Of a stretch of 64,000 nt of DNA, positions 1 through 12,425 are shown in pieces. The position numbers and the translations under genes were made by a program. This DNA comes from Chaetorhynchus papuensis. Taxonomy: Eukaryota > Chordata > Aves > Passeriformes > Rhipiduridae. The stretch covers positions 1 to 64,000 of the forward strand of contig VWYX01000915.1 of NCBI GenBank assembly GCA_013396525.1, given 5' to 3'. The first letter of the stretch is position 1, and each line of letters begins with the position of its first letter. The notes beneath the pieces are model-generated. The model ran no database searches. It had not been told where the DNA came from and saw nothing but the letters and a program-made list of their open reading frames with translations.

Positions 1-1152
1 AGGTTTCGTGCTGTGCCTTCCAAAAGCGTTGGAAACTCCTCTGGAAGATTTTACAGAATTAAAATATCCAATTTGTTAGTGGCACTGTTTCAAAATCTTC
101 AGAAACATCAGGTGAGTTTGTTTCACTTGTGCCAAAAGAGGAGAACTACATCTCATGCATCACCCACAGCTTCTCAGGACTCCTTAAGCCCACTAACATC
201 CAAACACAGGTTTTGCTAGCAAACCATAAAAGTCAGTGTCCAAGAATCAATGTGCCAGAGATTAAATAAACACATTTATCTTAATATAAATTCATCTTAT
301 ATCAGCTACATCTTAGTTTTTATAGCTGTTAATTCATCTACCTGTAAATAAAAGAGTATACCTTCTATCACTGGGAGTGACAGTTATTATACCACAATGT
401 TATATTTTCTTTCTTTTAAAAAAAAACTAGAGAATCTTATGGGCCAATATATTTCTTCCATATGTCTTAGTTGTTTTGTCATAATAGCAGTACCTAAAAA
501 AAAAAATTACACATTACAGAAAATGAATCAGGCAACTGATTTTAATTTTGGATTTTTTAGTTCTCTCATAATGTGTGATTGAAAGTTTGTGAGGTGCTCA
601 GTGTGGTTTATAAAACCCTGTCAAGCTTGTAACTTTGGAAAAGAAAGACTTCTTAATACACAGTTTTTAATGTGAAATTACCATATTCTCTCTTAGCAAG
701 AGAGGTCTTTTTCAGCAGCTAAAATTAACTGTTGAAAAACGTTGGAAATGTGCATGGTAATGAGTTCGTTCCTGTCAAAATGAAATCATTAATATTAATT
801 TTTATCCTCCTCTGAGTGACTCCTGCACCATTTTTCAAGTTAGGAAAGAAGTTAGAAAATTTGCAAGACCATTTCCAGCAATACAGGGTAGCAGGTCTCC
901 CACCATCATCAAAACACTATTTTAATGTCTTGACTTCTCCTTTGAAAACTTCTGACTTCACTGTTTAACTTGCCCTCTGATTATTTACATATTTACATAC
1001 ATAACTGTAAGGCTGTTAACTTATAAAACACATAGGATGTACACACCTTGAGACTGCCATAAGATGGTCTTTCAAAAGGTTTTGGGGATTTTTTAGCAGC
1101 TAAGTAGAGCATTACATCTCAGTTCAGACTGTTCCCAAAGGACCTGTTTTCA

Positions 1153-1186
1153 CTGAAGTCAATGGAAAAATTCCCATTGATTTCAG
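1153..1186. repeat. hairpin built on an old amniote repeat motif
   Basis: CTGAAGTCAATGG (1153-1165) and CCATTGATTTCAG (1174-1186) form a 13-bp stem with one G-T type mismatch around an 8-base loop. The core TGAAGTCAATG recurs at 21092 and 27279. It probably comes from an ancient interspersed repeat with palindromic ends. Confidence 0.55.
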
Positions 1187-1619
1187 CATGGCTGGATAAA
1201 GTCCAAAGTTCAGACATTTACGAGAGGTCTCTGAGTACAGCAAAAAATAGGAGGATTCAGAGGCTCTTGATTCATTGGAGGATTTGAGTAGGTGTTTAAT
1301 CTCTGCTGATTTTATTACACTTAAGCGTAAAACTAAATATAAGCATAAATTTAAATGTCTTTGTTTAAAAGTTCTATTTATTTAAAAAATCCCAACCCAT
1401 ACTACAGCTGCGTTTACCAAGCAGGCAGGTGACATGGTGTCTCAGTGACAATAGCTTTTAACAATAAAAAAGGTTTCATTTCTGTGTTAAAATTACAATT
1501 TTCACTTCACAGTACATCACAAAACTTTTAAAAGATGGCACTAACAGCAGAATCTTTTCAATTTAAAAATGTCCTGGTATTTTTAACTGGATGTACCTTG
1601 TCGGCTTTTGTTTTAATTT

Positions 1620-1629
1620 GGGGGGGGGG
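1620..1629. repeat. G10 homopolymer
   Basis: Ten G followed by AAGGGGAAG. A short G-rich tract and a common sequencing-error site. Confidence 0.9.
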
Positions 1630-1739
1630 AAGGGGAAGTGATCAACTTTTATCCTCGTTTAATGCCAACTAAATATTCCTTAGCTACTGAAGTGACTTAA
1701 TGACATGAGTATGTGGTCTTATCAAAGTCCCATTATTGT

Positions 1740-2040
1740 TCTGACAGTATCTCATTTGTATGCAAATCCACTTGCATGCAACTTATTCTTTGGCAAGCGG
1801 TGCTAGCAAGGCAGCGAGCGCCGCTTTAATTATGTGCATGTCTGTGCACAGTGTGTTTGTTACTGCACGGGAACATTCTGCTGCTCCAGCAGCCACGGCA
1901 CCCTATATCACGCTCATGAGGGATGCTGCAGACCGTCCTGCAATCCTTCTTGCGAGTGATAGACACGCTCTGCCAGTCTCTGGCACCCAAGGGTAATCGC
2001 AGCACGTAAGGCAACCTTTTAAATAAAATATTAATGGGGC
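1740..2040. promoter_or_regulatory. candidate conserved regulatory element with palindromic octamer
   Basis: The block stands out from its AT-rich flanks by balanced composition and several CpGs. At 1754-1767 it reads ATTTGTATGCAAAT, a near-palindrome that contains the POU octamer ATGCAAAT (1760-1767) and resembles the POU dimer element PORE with one fewer spacer base. TTGCATGCAA follows at 1772-1781. It lies about 15 kb upstream of the AFF3 start. Regulatory function is inferred from motif content only. Confidence 0.3.
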
Positions 2041-2648
2041 ACTTTTTTGTGATTTCCCGTCTTTTCCATAATGATGCCCACTGGATATCTGTTCAGTGGG
2101 TGCCTTGCCTTCTCTTACTTCACAAATTCTTGACGATTAAGAAAAATTATTCCGGCTAGACACAAAGCAAGAGGGAGAAACCCGTGCGCCTGTATGGTAG
2201 AGGACAGCTTCTGCTTAGCAGGTGTGGGTTAGTGTCAGAGGATGATTGGTGTCATTATATGTACAGGGGGGGAGAGGGATGGGGTGTACAGGCATGCCTG
2301 ATAGGGGGTATCAACCCGAAAATAAGGGGAATCTGCTTGGTGATTTACAGGGCCCCTCTCTGACACCCCTGAGAAGGACCTCCTGGGAGATCTGGCCCCT
2401 TGCTGTGTTTCTGCAACCTCCAGAAACACCGTCTGGAGGATGGTGGGGGGGACACTCTCTCTCCTCGAGGCCTTATGGACAAACCCATCCTTCTCTGCAC
2501 TTTATCTGGTTTGCAAAATAAAGGTAACTCTGCATTGTGCCACGGAGCCGGCTCCATTACTTGTGATACAATCCATGCTAGGGGAATGCTCTACAGGGAT
2601 GAATATCATCATATTTGGAAAAACACCTTCAGAATTGCATGATTCCAT

Positions 2649-2665
2649 AAAAAAAAAAAAAAAAA
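2649..2665. repeat. A17 homopolymer
   Basis: Seventeen A followed by GGACAG. Simple repeat only. Confidence 0.95.
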
Positions 2666-4005
2666 GGACAGTGTCAATGTCCCATCTTCAAGCTAGCAAA
2701 GTTTTATCATGAATCTTTGGAGGAGAAAAAAGTTAATCAGGAGAAGCATAATAATGCAAAATCAGTCAGCACAAGCACAGAGGCACACAGGAAGAGCAAC
2801 ATCCCCTGAATGTAGCCTCAGCTTAGATAGTTAAATAAATATGTGGTTATATGGTTAAATGGTGTGGATGTGACTTACATGGTTAAATAAATGTGGGTGT
2901 GACAGCGCATCTATGTGTGGTGCTGTGGTTTGATCTATTTAGGAAGACAGGGCTGGAGGAGCTGTCTAGGTCATTATCTGCAGTTCTCTGCAATTGTATA
3001 CGCCCCTGTATGTGTTTATATACATCCCTGTGCATGGCAAGCTTAAAATCTGCACACCTGCAAAGCAACCTGCATTTAGAGAAACATTTTCTGCCTGCTA
3101 GGAAAGAGAGGCTCTAGTCAAGCCAGACAACAAAACTTCTGCATTTACTAATAAACCTGACAAACTGATTTATGGCTGTTTTTCTTGCTGTGATTTGTTG
3201 ACAGATTGTTCTTTATGCAAAAATTACCAAGGTTTAAATCTGTATCATATGGCCTCTAATTCAGCTGACAATATGTTACCAATTAAATTCCGCTTAAGCT
3301 ATCATCAACTAGCAAACCACAGACTGTGTTAAAGAGAATGACAGTCAGATAGCCAGTAAAATAATTTGTGCCCTTATTCTGAAGGCTGGCCTATAAAGGA
3401 GGGACATTAAGTAACTATATGAAAGATAAAAAGAGATTTTTTTGTAGTGAGAATGAAACTGCTGCTGTTTTTTTAATGTAATGCATCTCCTGTTGGAGAA
3501 AAAGAGATGGGATTCTTGTCCTTGGCATCCCATACTGTTCTGTCATGCAGAAGGAGAGGCACAGCAGGGTCAGTGGTTAGTGGGAGGAGTATTAATGAAA
3601 CTTTACTATTTGCCCTTTAATTTGATCTTAAATTACTCTTTGGCTCAATTCTGGTCCTTGCTCTTCTAGATTGTTTTCACTTGGAGGAAGAGAATGCATT
3701 TTCTGCCAGGGAGAAGTGTAGATCCCATGGTAAAAAAGAAGGTGTTTCTAAATTAATTTAATTTCCCCAAGTAAATTTCTCCTTCCCTAAGGTGAAAAAA
3801 GGGCTCAGCACACAGAAGGACATTGAATATCATAAAGAAGAATACAAGTCCTCCCTCCCAATCTGACCTTGGCAGCACATGGAAGTGGGTAGGGCACTGA
3901 TAACCTTCCTTTGCAGATTCACACAGGCAACCTCACCTGCGAAAGACATATTTTAAATGTTGCTGTGACATAAAAGCTGCTACACATAAAGGCCTGTGAC
4001 AGCTT

Positions 4006-4020
4006 AAAAAAAAAAAAAAA
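4006..4020. repeat. A15 homopolymer
   Basis: Fifteen A followed by CCAAAG. Simple repeat only. Confidence 0.95.
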
Positions 4021-7000
4021 CCAAAGAAGGTGCTTTTCTGAGCAGCCATTAGCTGGGTTTGTTCCAGGAGAGGTGAGAACTTCCTCAGAGCCAGAGCTGT
4101 GCCGTGCGAAGTGGGCTGAGGTTCGCTTAGGCGGTGGAGGTGGCCTGATCTGCTTTCTTGGCTTAAACACTAGTGCCAAAGCCCAGGGTTTAAACAGCAT
4201 GGTGGAGGCTTGTCTGTGAGTGTTGCATTGCACAGAGCTCCCTGCTGTGAGTATTATCTACCTCCTTATCTCAGCTTCAATGTTGCAGTTGAGTATCAAG
4301 TGTATGTGTGCTCCGGAGAATGGGTAGCATTCTTTGTTTAGAAAATAGAGCCTATCACTGTTAACCCTAGTGAATTGAAATGTTACTCCTTTCCCCACTA
4401 TATCATCATTGCAGTCATTATTTACTTAAGAGCTTTTTAATGGTTTACTGTCTGTACTGATGACTGCAGTGTCCTAGGCAGGTACTAGGATTTGGGGACT
4501 AGGATTTTGGGATCTCATCACGAGGTATCTCTAATGAATGTCTGAACTCCCCTTCATTTCTGTATGCTGCAATACAATAACACGAGCCAAAAAAACCCCA
4601 CTGAGAAGCAACTAAAATCGTAACACTTTCAAAAATACAAACATCCCTCTTACTGAAGATTACAATGTAAATCAGGCATCTATTATTTCTGTGTTAGTAT
4701 AATAATTTAAAAAGAATTTGCACATGATAAGACGCATCCTCTGAGGATGACAAATTAGGCATAATAAAACAGTTAGAAGAGAACATAAATAAGAAGGCAT
4801 TTGGGGCAAATCCGCTTCTTCCTCTGCAGTCATACAAATAAACAGTTTGGGGGATACAGTTCTCCGCTTACAAAATGATAGCCAGTACCCGAGGCTGTTA
4901 TAAATCCCATCAACTCCCTTGTCCCAGGTTTCCTCCACAGAAAGGAAGGAGGGGAGCAGCAAAGTCTTTGGTCACAAATGAAAAGATTACGCTGCTATCT
5001 CACACCTCTCTACCATGGACAGCTGTGCCTGCTCTACAGGTAGCTGAGACAGAAAGACCCAGGGCAGAAGAGGCTGCCCCTCTAGCCATCACACCAATAT
5101 AATGGTTATACACAAAACCAGATCTACATATCTGTAATGTCTATATGCATTTCTGTAAGGTCTTCATCACCTCTTGTCCGTACAAGAAGTGCAGGAATAT
5201 TCTGGTGTAACTCAGTTGAACTACTTCATGTGTGCTCCTGCATGAACTAAGAGTCAGCCCCTGTGCTACTCAATATTAACTCCTTCATTTTATCAGCATT
5301 GTCAGGATTTAATGCTTTTCCTGGTTTTTAATCTTGCCTGGGCATCTGTGTGTGGTGCTGGAGAAAAAGGCAGTCCTGCAACAGCAGGCAAACCTCTTGC
5401 CGACAGCTCTGCTATGGTACATTTGTCAGTGTTTTCTGCTGCTCTGCCATCTCGTTCTGATTTTTTCTGGCTTATTTCATAGCTTGCCCTGCAGTCCATG
5501 TGGGAATGCAGATCACTTCTGCTGAAAAAGACAGTCATGAGGGATGTCACAGCAGGAGCAAGGATAGCTTTCTCCTCTCCATTTGCTCTTTGAGAAGCTG
5601 ACACTGCAGAAGCCCCATGAGTCTCAGGTCTCTGCAGCCCCACTCTACCAAGTCTGGCACACTGCCTGTTGTGTCCAGATTTCTGTATCTGAACTGCTGG
5701 GTGTGCAGGAGTAAGATCCAGGATCCGACTGTTTGGGTTCCCTCCCACCCTCCAACTTCCCCTCCCACGGACAAACTCCACCTCGTTTACAGGAGAGGAA
5801 AGAAGAAAAGTCACTTCACTTCAGTGCAGACAGTGTTTTATTATAAGAAAGGCAGGATGGAGAAGTCATAGACCACTTCCTCCAGAGATCTGGGTGGTCA
5901 CCTGGGGATCATGAGCAGCTGATGTAAATCACAGTAGACTTTGTTGTAAATAAGCAGATCTTGGCCCTGGGTTGAGCCATAATGGTCCCTCTGCTGACCT
6001 GTGTCTCAGCACAGCATGGGCCAGGCATAGCCCCCACTCTGGCTCTGGAGAGGAGTGGGTGTTTTGGACTGCTGCTGCAGGGATATATATAAACCCTCAT
6101 GGGAACCTCTCTCCTTGGCTGCTGCACTCCATGCAAGGGGCTCTGCTTGTTGTAGCAGAGATTGCCACGGTTCTTTCTACTCCAGGTCACCAAGCAGATG
6201 GAAGAGCAGGGCTTTTCATAAGCTGGGTTGATAGTGGTCAGTATTAAAATTTAATCTGAATACTTGGGAATACAAGACTGCCACCACTCACCGTGATTAT
6301 GGATAATGATATAAATTAGCAAAACTTCATTAATATCTTGCTGTCTTCCATTGTAGCTTTTTTCACTCCTTGCTTGATTTTTCAGATGAAACTAGATTTG
6401 TTCAGAGGCTCTCTGATAGTGAATGCATGTTTTAGTTAGACATAATGAAGAGCAGGCTGCATGATGCTTCACAAGATTTCCCTTCCAGCTCTACTAGCAA
6501 ACAACAGAGATAACCGCTGCATCCCAGATTTCCATGCTCTGTTTCTTTCTGGGCCTGGTCCAACTTGTTCTCAAGCTAGTTCAGAAATTTTCACTGAATT
6601 TCATGGGCTTTGGACTCATCACTTTTAACAGAAAGAAGGTAATTTATACCAGAAATGCTCTCTTACCTAGTGGCATCTAATCTGCATGTGGACACAGGAA
6701 GGATATAGGGAAAACAGAATCTCCACCATCGAACAGTGGCACCATCTAGTCCCCAGTTACTGTGTTTGATACATTTCCTAATTTCTGCAGTGATTTAACA
6801 TTAGAGCGGGTCCAGCTCATTGAAGCAAATTTATATGCAAGAGCACTATTTTAATCTAAGACTTAAAATAATTTTAATTAATAATAACTTCCTTTCCCAG
6901 TCTGTCAACATACCTCCACCTCTTGGCTTTTTAAGAAATAAGGTAAATATAGAAATAAAAGTATTAAATTATTACCAGGCAACCAGAACTAGGAAAACAT

Positions 7001-8429
7001 CAGAACTGTCAAGTCTAGAGATGTGAAAAATGACCCAGACTTTTCAATTCCGACCTGTCTCCTCAACACAAGTCTACCTGGTTCCATCTTATTTAAGACT
7101 TGCTAATTTGGCTAAATATTGAAATGAAATAATGAAAATACTATAATAGACCATCTCATCCTTTATTCCTTCAGTCACTCAGGTGCCAGGTTTCTTTCTC
7201 AACCTGCAACTGCTAACAAATATCACCTTCATGACTTTGCCTGCGGTGTTTATCCTGCTGCTACTATAATTTTGCTTCCTCTTTGCAGGAGACAGCTGCT
7301 CTACACGGGTAGCTCTTCTGCAGCACGGTGAGACATTATCGAAAAGCTTATTGCTGATGCTAATGGAGCTGGTCTAGCTGCTGACACAGAACATATGGCT
7401 TTACTGGATTTCAGTTCCAAAATGCTGACCCCCTCTTTCAGGAGAAAGGAGCATGGTGATCTGGAGGACGCAGCTCAGCCATCTCCTCACTGTAGGAGAC
7501 TGAGAGATGTATGGGCTATTTCACCCCCCTCGGCTTGGAAGGGAAAGTTAGCATGCCTACACTTCCCTCATCCAATTTAAAGAAAATGAACAGAAAATGT
7601 TGTGTTCAGAAGCCATCATGCTGGTGCAAATAGGGTTAAAATTTCTCCAGCAGTGTGCCTTTTGGAGGTTTGGAATTTTTTTGCTATTACTTGGGTAAAA
7701 AGAATAATAAAGATAAGACATGCAGTTTTTTCTTTTTCTAAGGCTGTACTCATTTAATGGTTAAACTTGAAAAGGGGATACTAGAAGCATCCTGAATACA
7801 GTTTAAATGAGTTTAAAATTCCAGTTGCTTATAGCTTACAAAAAAAGTGTCTTAAACCAAATGGTCTCAGTAGGGTGATACATGGGCAAAATGTAAAATG
7901 ACACGTAATGAAATAAAGTAATTTTATTTGCAAACCTGTTTGAAAGGCTGGTACAGAATGTAACAATCAAGCAGAAGCAGTCTGGTATTTCTCTTGGTGT
8001 ACTTTTGCAGAATTATGTGACCCAAGAAAGAAAACATTAAGATGTTCTGATTTCACCCTATAGGACACAGAAATACACTTTGGTTAATGCTTACCATAAT
8101 TCTATCTACTTGGCTAAGACAGTTATATTTTTATGAATCTTACGTTACTTTCTGTCACCCTCTAGGCAACAATATAGAGTTATTACAGTATAAAGGAAAA
8201 TGCTTCCTGTTGAGCTTATACTTGAACAAGTCTTAACCATGTGGAAGCTCTTAATAAAAGGGTAAATATACTAAGGAATAAACAGGTAGAGTGAATAAAA
8301 AAGGAATATAGGCTTTATGGATGCTCAGGTTGATGGCATAGACCAGCAAAACACAGAACGCTCCAAGGTAAAGCCGACATGCTAAGCTACATCAGGAATC
8401 TGAGGGGGTTAGAATTTTGTTAAGTGAAT

Positions 8430-8720
8430 TTAGTGCTCATTAAGGGATTTGCGGTGTCAGCATTATAAAGCAAAGTCCTCTCTCGCCCTCAGAATTGGAA
8501 CAGCACAGTGCAGCAATATTAATTCCACGGCCGTTCCCTTCTTGGCCTTGCCAATAAAATTGTTACCCAGGGACCCAATTGTTCGGCGCTGCTCGGCGAG
8601 TGCCTCCTCACGAGAAATTGAGCTGAGATCACCGGCTCTTTTAATGTGGCAGACAGATTGTAGCACACTGTGCCATGCCAGGCTTGAAACACAGACAGCT
8701 TCTGCCTTTAGCTTAAAGGA
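8430..8720. promoter_or_regulatory. candidate conserved non-coding element
   Basis: About 290 bases have mixed composition with retained CpGs (TTCGGCGCTGCTCGGCGAG near 8581-8599) and two direct copies of AATTGTT flanking ACCCAGGGACCC. Neighbouring DNA is AT-rich and low in CpG. Retained CpGs outside a promoter, with no coding frame of note, are what long-conserved non-coding elements often look like. No alignment was possible, so this is a guess from texture. Confidence 0.25.
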
Positions 8721-10308
8721 AAATATTGTGAATTACTCTTGTTGTTTTCTGTAAGTATCTCCCTGAAATACCCACACAAATTGTTTCCTTCTGCTTTACA
8801 TCTCTCATCATTTCCCCCTTTGTTCTCAACCCAGTTATTTTGACTAGAAGTTTATTTTGCACAGCATAGGAAATAGAGATCCACAAATACTAACCAGACT
8901 TAGGAAAAAATATCCGTGTGTAGGTTTTCAAATCAGTTTTGTGGAGCAGAGATCTAGTGGTGCAGAAAACACTGATGAGGCTGAAAAAACTGTACTTGCT
9001 CTCTCTGGTTTTTTGCCTTTCTCTCTTAGCTGAAAGTCAGCTAGACATAGTTTTCATTCCATGGAAACTCTTCATAATGAGTATACATGTATATTGCAAA
9101 CCCTTTTTCCCTGTGGCCCCATGTGGCTTTTTAAGTCCAAATATAAAGCCTTCCTCAGCATTACCTTATCCCTTCATCCAGACATCATTCAAAGCTACAG
9201 TTGTTTTTCTAAATTACATCATACGTAACTAGATTTATTTTTCCTTTTCTGCAGATATAGTTTAATTTCCTTTTCCAATTTGCATGGGTGCACACTCATA
9301 AATTTTAAATAGATTTAACCTCTTTTCAAAGAATCCTTTTAATTTCTCTAAGGTCCATGACCTTTAACTTTGATACACAACCTTTTGTACATTAAAAACC
9401 CACAAAGACATCCAGAAATAATGCTTTAAACACCTTTGCTTGAAACAAAACATTCCCCTGCATGGTGCTCCTGGTAGCCCAGAAATAAGGGCTTCAGCTG
9501 AGAGTCATTTGCTAGGGCTTTGCTGATCACAGAGTTCATCAACTATCTAATTAGTGAGGGAAGGCTGGATGGGCCACCCTGGATCCAAATAGGAATCTTG
9601 CAAGCCCAGGAACTGACCAGTGCCTCTGACTGCTAGAGGAAGACAGAAAACACATTTCCACATGGCAGTGATAGGTTGACTTGCACCCATGGCAAGTCTT
9701 TTGTCAGCTTCTGAGATGTTACCAGTGACGAAAGGATCCCTCCTCGACCTGTGGACTTTTGTTTTAAGTGACTGCTATTTCTGAATAGCCACCTTGTCAC
9801 TCAGGCAGATCATTACCACTGTCATCTCTTGTTCCTCACCATTAGATGTCCCTTTCTAAGAGTGACCACCTTGGGAAGTCCACATCCACACCTGCCAGGT
9901 GATGATGCTGGGCTGTTTCCTTTCTAATAAACCTTTGCCATGAAAGGCAAGGAGCAGGAAGCAAAGGACCTGCCTTCCAAGCTGAGAATATTTCCTTAGC
10001 TTTGGAGAAGAGTAGGTAGCAACCTCCAAGCCCAGTTTGGGTGACCTGTCTAGGACAGCAAGAAGGGACAGCCTGTTTCAGACACCAGAGAAGATGACCT
10101 GGGGACCTCAGCTAGCCAGCACAGGAATGTCATGCTGGCTGTAACTCCATTCCTAACTCATTCTCTGCAGCAGGTCCTGGCTGCTGGTACATAACCCCAG
10201 CTCAAAGCAGCACCAGAGATCCCCAGAAAGAAAACACAAGTGTCTGTGATTGTTCAGCAAGGATCACTTGCCTCCTCCTTGTTTTGGTTTGCAAATGCAA
10301 TTATCTCA

Positions 10309-10357
10309 AATATATCTGTTTGTGTATATATGTATGCACACACGTATATATATTTTT
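10309..10357. repeat. alternating purine-pyrimidine tract (TG/TA/CA)
   Basis: TATATCTGTTTGTGTATATA leads into TGTATGCACACACG and TATATATATTTTTT. The alternation of purine and pyrimidine is of the kind that can adopt Z-DNA or cruciform structure. It is probably a degraded TG/TA microsatellite. Confidence 0.7.
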
Positions 10358-12344
10358 TATGTCACTGTAATCTTTCTCAGATTTCTCAGCACTGGCACTG
10401 CTCAGGGCTTGCCTGTGAGGTGCAGGCAGTGGAACAAGCACAGCCTCTGGCACAGTGTGGAGGCAGGCAGGGATTGTGCTGTGCACCACTGCCTTTGTCT
10501 CCAGCTTGTCTCTGTTCAACGAAGGCTGCCAGGCAGCAACCTCGGTCACGCAGAGGTTTTCTTCAGGGAGCCACTGCTCCAAGAGATACTCTGAAAGGAT
10601 GCAACCTTAAACAGGTGCAGCCACTGAGAATTGTAATTATGGCATTTATTAAAGCCGTTTACAAGGCACAAATGTAAGACAAAAGGAAATAGGTAGTAAT
10701 CGCTTAACAGAACCTGACACCACTCACAAATTCAGAAATCTTTGGAGAAAAGATGAGGGATAGGTTAATAGCCTTTCTCTTTTGGGTCCAAGGGGCATTG
10801 TGCACTGCCAGCAGCGGTGACCAGCTTGAGTGTCCATCCACTGATCCCTTGGCCACTTTGTGAGATGGCCCCTGACATCTGTTGGGGGGTGACTGGCTGG
10901 CATGTGTAATTGGGAGCAGTCACTGGGGACACCCTCTTTGCTGCCCCCATGCCCCCTGTGCCTGACCCCAACCTGCAGACCCCTCGATGGGCTCTGGTTT
11001 GGATGGTGGTGTGTACCTGCCGTGCTCATTGCCAGCAGGTCGTGCCCTCCCCATCACCAAAAAGCTACCATCCAGCAAAAGGGCTTTGTTTGACCCGGAC
11101 CCCAGGGAAAGCCCACTCATAGCACTGGGTTCTGTCCTTTTGTTTCCAGGTTAAAAACTTGACCTTCTCTTCCCCTGAGCCTGAAACAGCCCTCACAGCA
11201 CTTCTGTTCAGCAATCACATTTTCTTTTTAAATCTTTCTTTGGGGCTCAGGTGACAAAAAGACTTTGATAATATAAATAGGTCTCAAAACCTTTTGTGTG
11301 GGTAAAAAACTATAGGAAAGAGAAAAACAAGAGGAAAAAAAATCTGTGTCTCTCTAATTGGCATAATTCCTTCAGCATGGTTTATAATTTAAGATGGATC
11401 AATTCTGCAGCTGACATGATAGATGTTGTCATCAATACTTGGAAACAGCAATTTATATTTCTTTGTTTGGGGACACAGCCATCCACCTACCTCCACAGGG
11501 ATATTATGTGTGGATCAAGAGCAATATGTGGCCAGTAGACTAAGACTTGACTTAGACTTCCAGCCACGCACCTTATTAAAATAATAAATATTTTCATTAT
11601 CCAGAGAATCCATTATAGTTCTCTGTTTTAGCTATTGTTAACTAATAATTTGGATTAATTACCAAGTTAAATCATTAAAAATTAAATCCATATATTTTGC
11701 TTCTTTAAAAGAGTGATAGCTTGCAACCATTTGTGTATTATGCATGTTAAGTGGGAGAGTGATGAAATATGTTGTGTTAACTTAACTTTGACAGAATCTG
11801 TATCCCTGCCATATTACACTCTGGTCTTATCAAATCTCAGAAGCTACAGTGTATAAATAGACTGCGATGGTATTTACAGGAGAGAAATCATTCACAATAT
11901 TTCTGGCATCTTTTGTAGTGACTAGAGAAGAGTCACCTAACGAATACAATAATGCAATAAAGGGGTGTATAAGAGCATAGAATCAAGCAGCACTTACACC
12001 TGCTGAGTCAGAGTCAAGGTTAGGCATATGTTAGCGATCAGACATAAATACAACTTTCATCCTAAGGAATTTCAAAGCAGATTGCAAGTTTAAATAAATA
12101 GGGAAGCACAATTCAGAGCTCATTTCACTCTCTGCTGAAGCAGCCAGACGCTGTGCTGGAACTTAGCGCTGATTTAATGAAACATTATCAGGTCGAAGAC
12201 ATATAGATACAGGGAGAAAGCAAAGTTATTTAGAAAGAAAAATTGTTTACAAATGTACATTTTATTATGTTAGGAGTACTAAACTATGGACTGTGCAACT
12301 GCTCAAACTGCAAATTACTGAGCTCAATATGGGAAGAATAGTAA

Positions 12345-12425
12345 CACTGGATAGGTGGTGATATACAGGTGGCTAGACTAGATAACCCAGTGGGTTTGCC
12401 TTTGCTGTAAACTATGAGGTTATGA
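12345..12425 (+). mobile_element. probable ancient CR1-like 3' tail
   Basis: GTGGCTAGACTAGATAACCC, then GTTTGCCTTTGCTGTAAACTATGAGGTTATGA-like sequence, resembles the decayed 3' end of old amniote CR1 families (GTCAGACTAGATGATC, then CCCTTCTGGCC, then TCTATGAATCTATGA). Similarity is weak but the order of parts is right. It could be chance. Confidence 0.4.

Noticed and set aside
5302..5814. 170-codon open frame on the minus strand
   Set aside because: No recognisable domain, and a length that can occur by chance in 64 kb read in six frames. No splice or promoter context.
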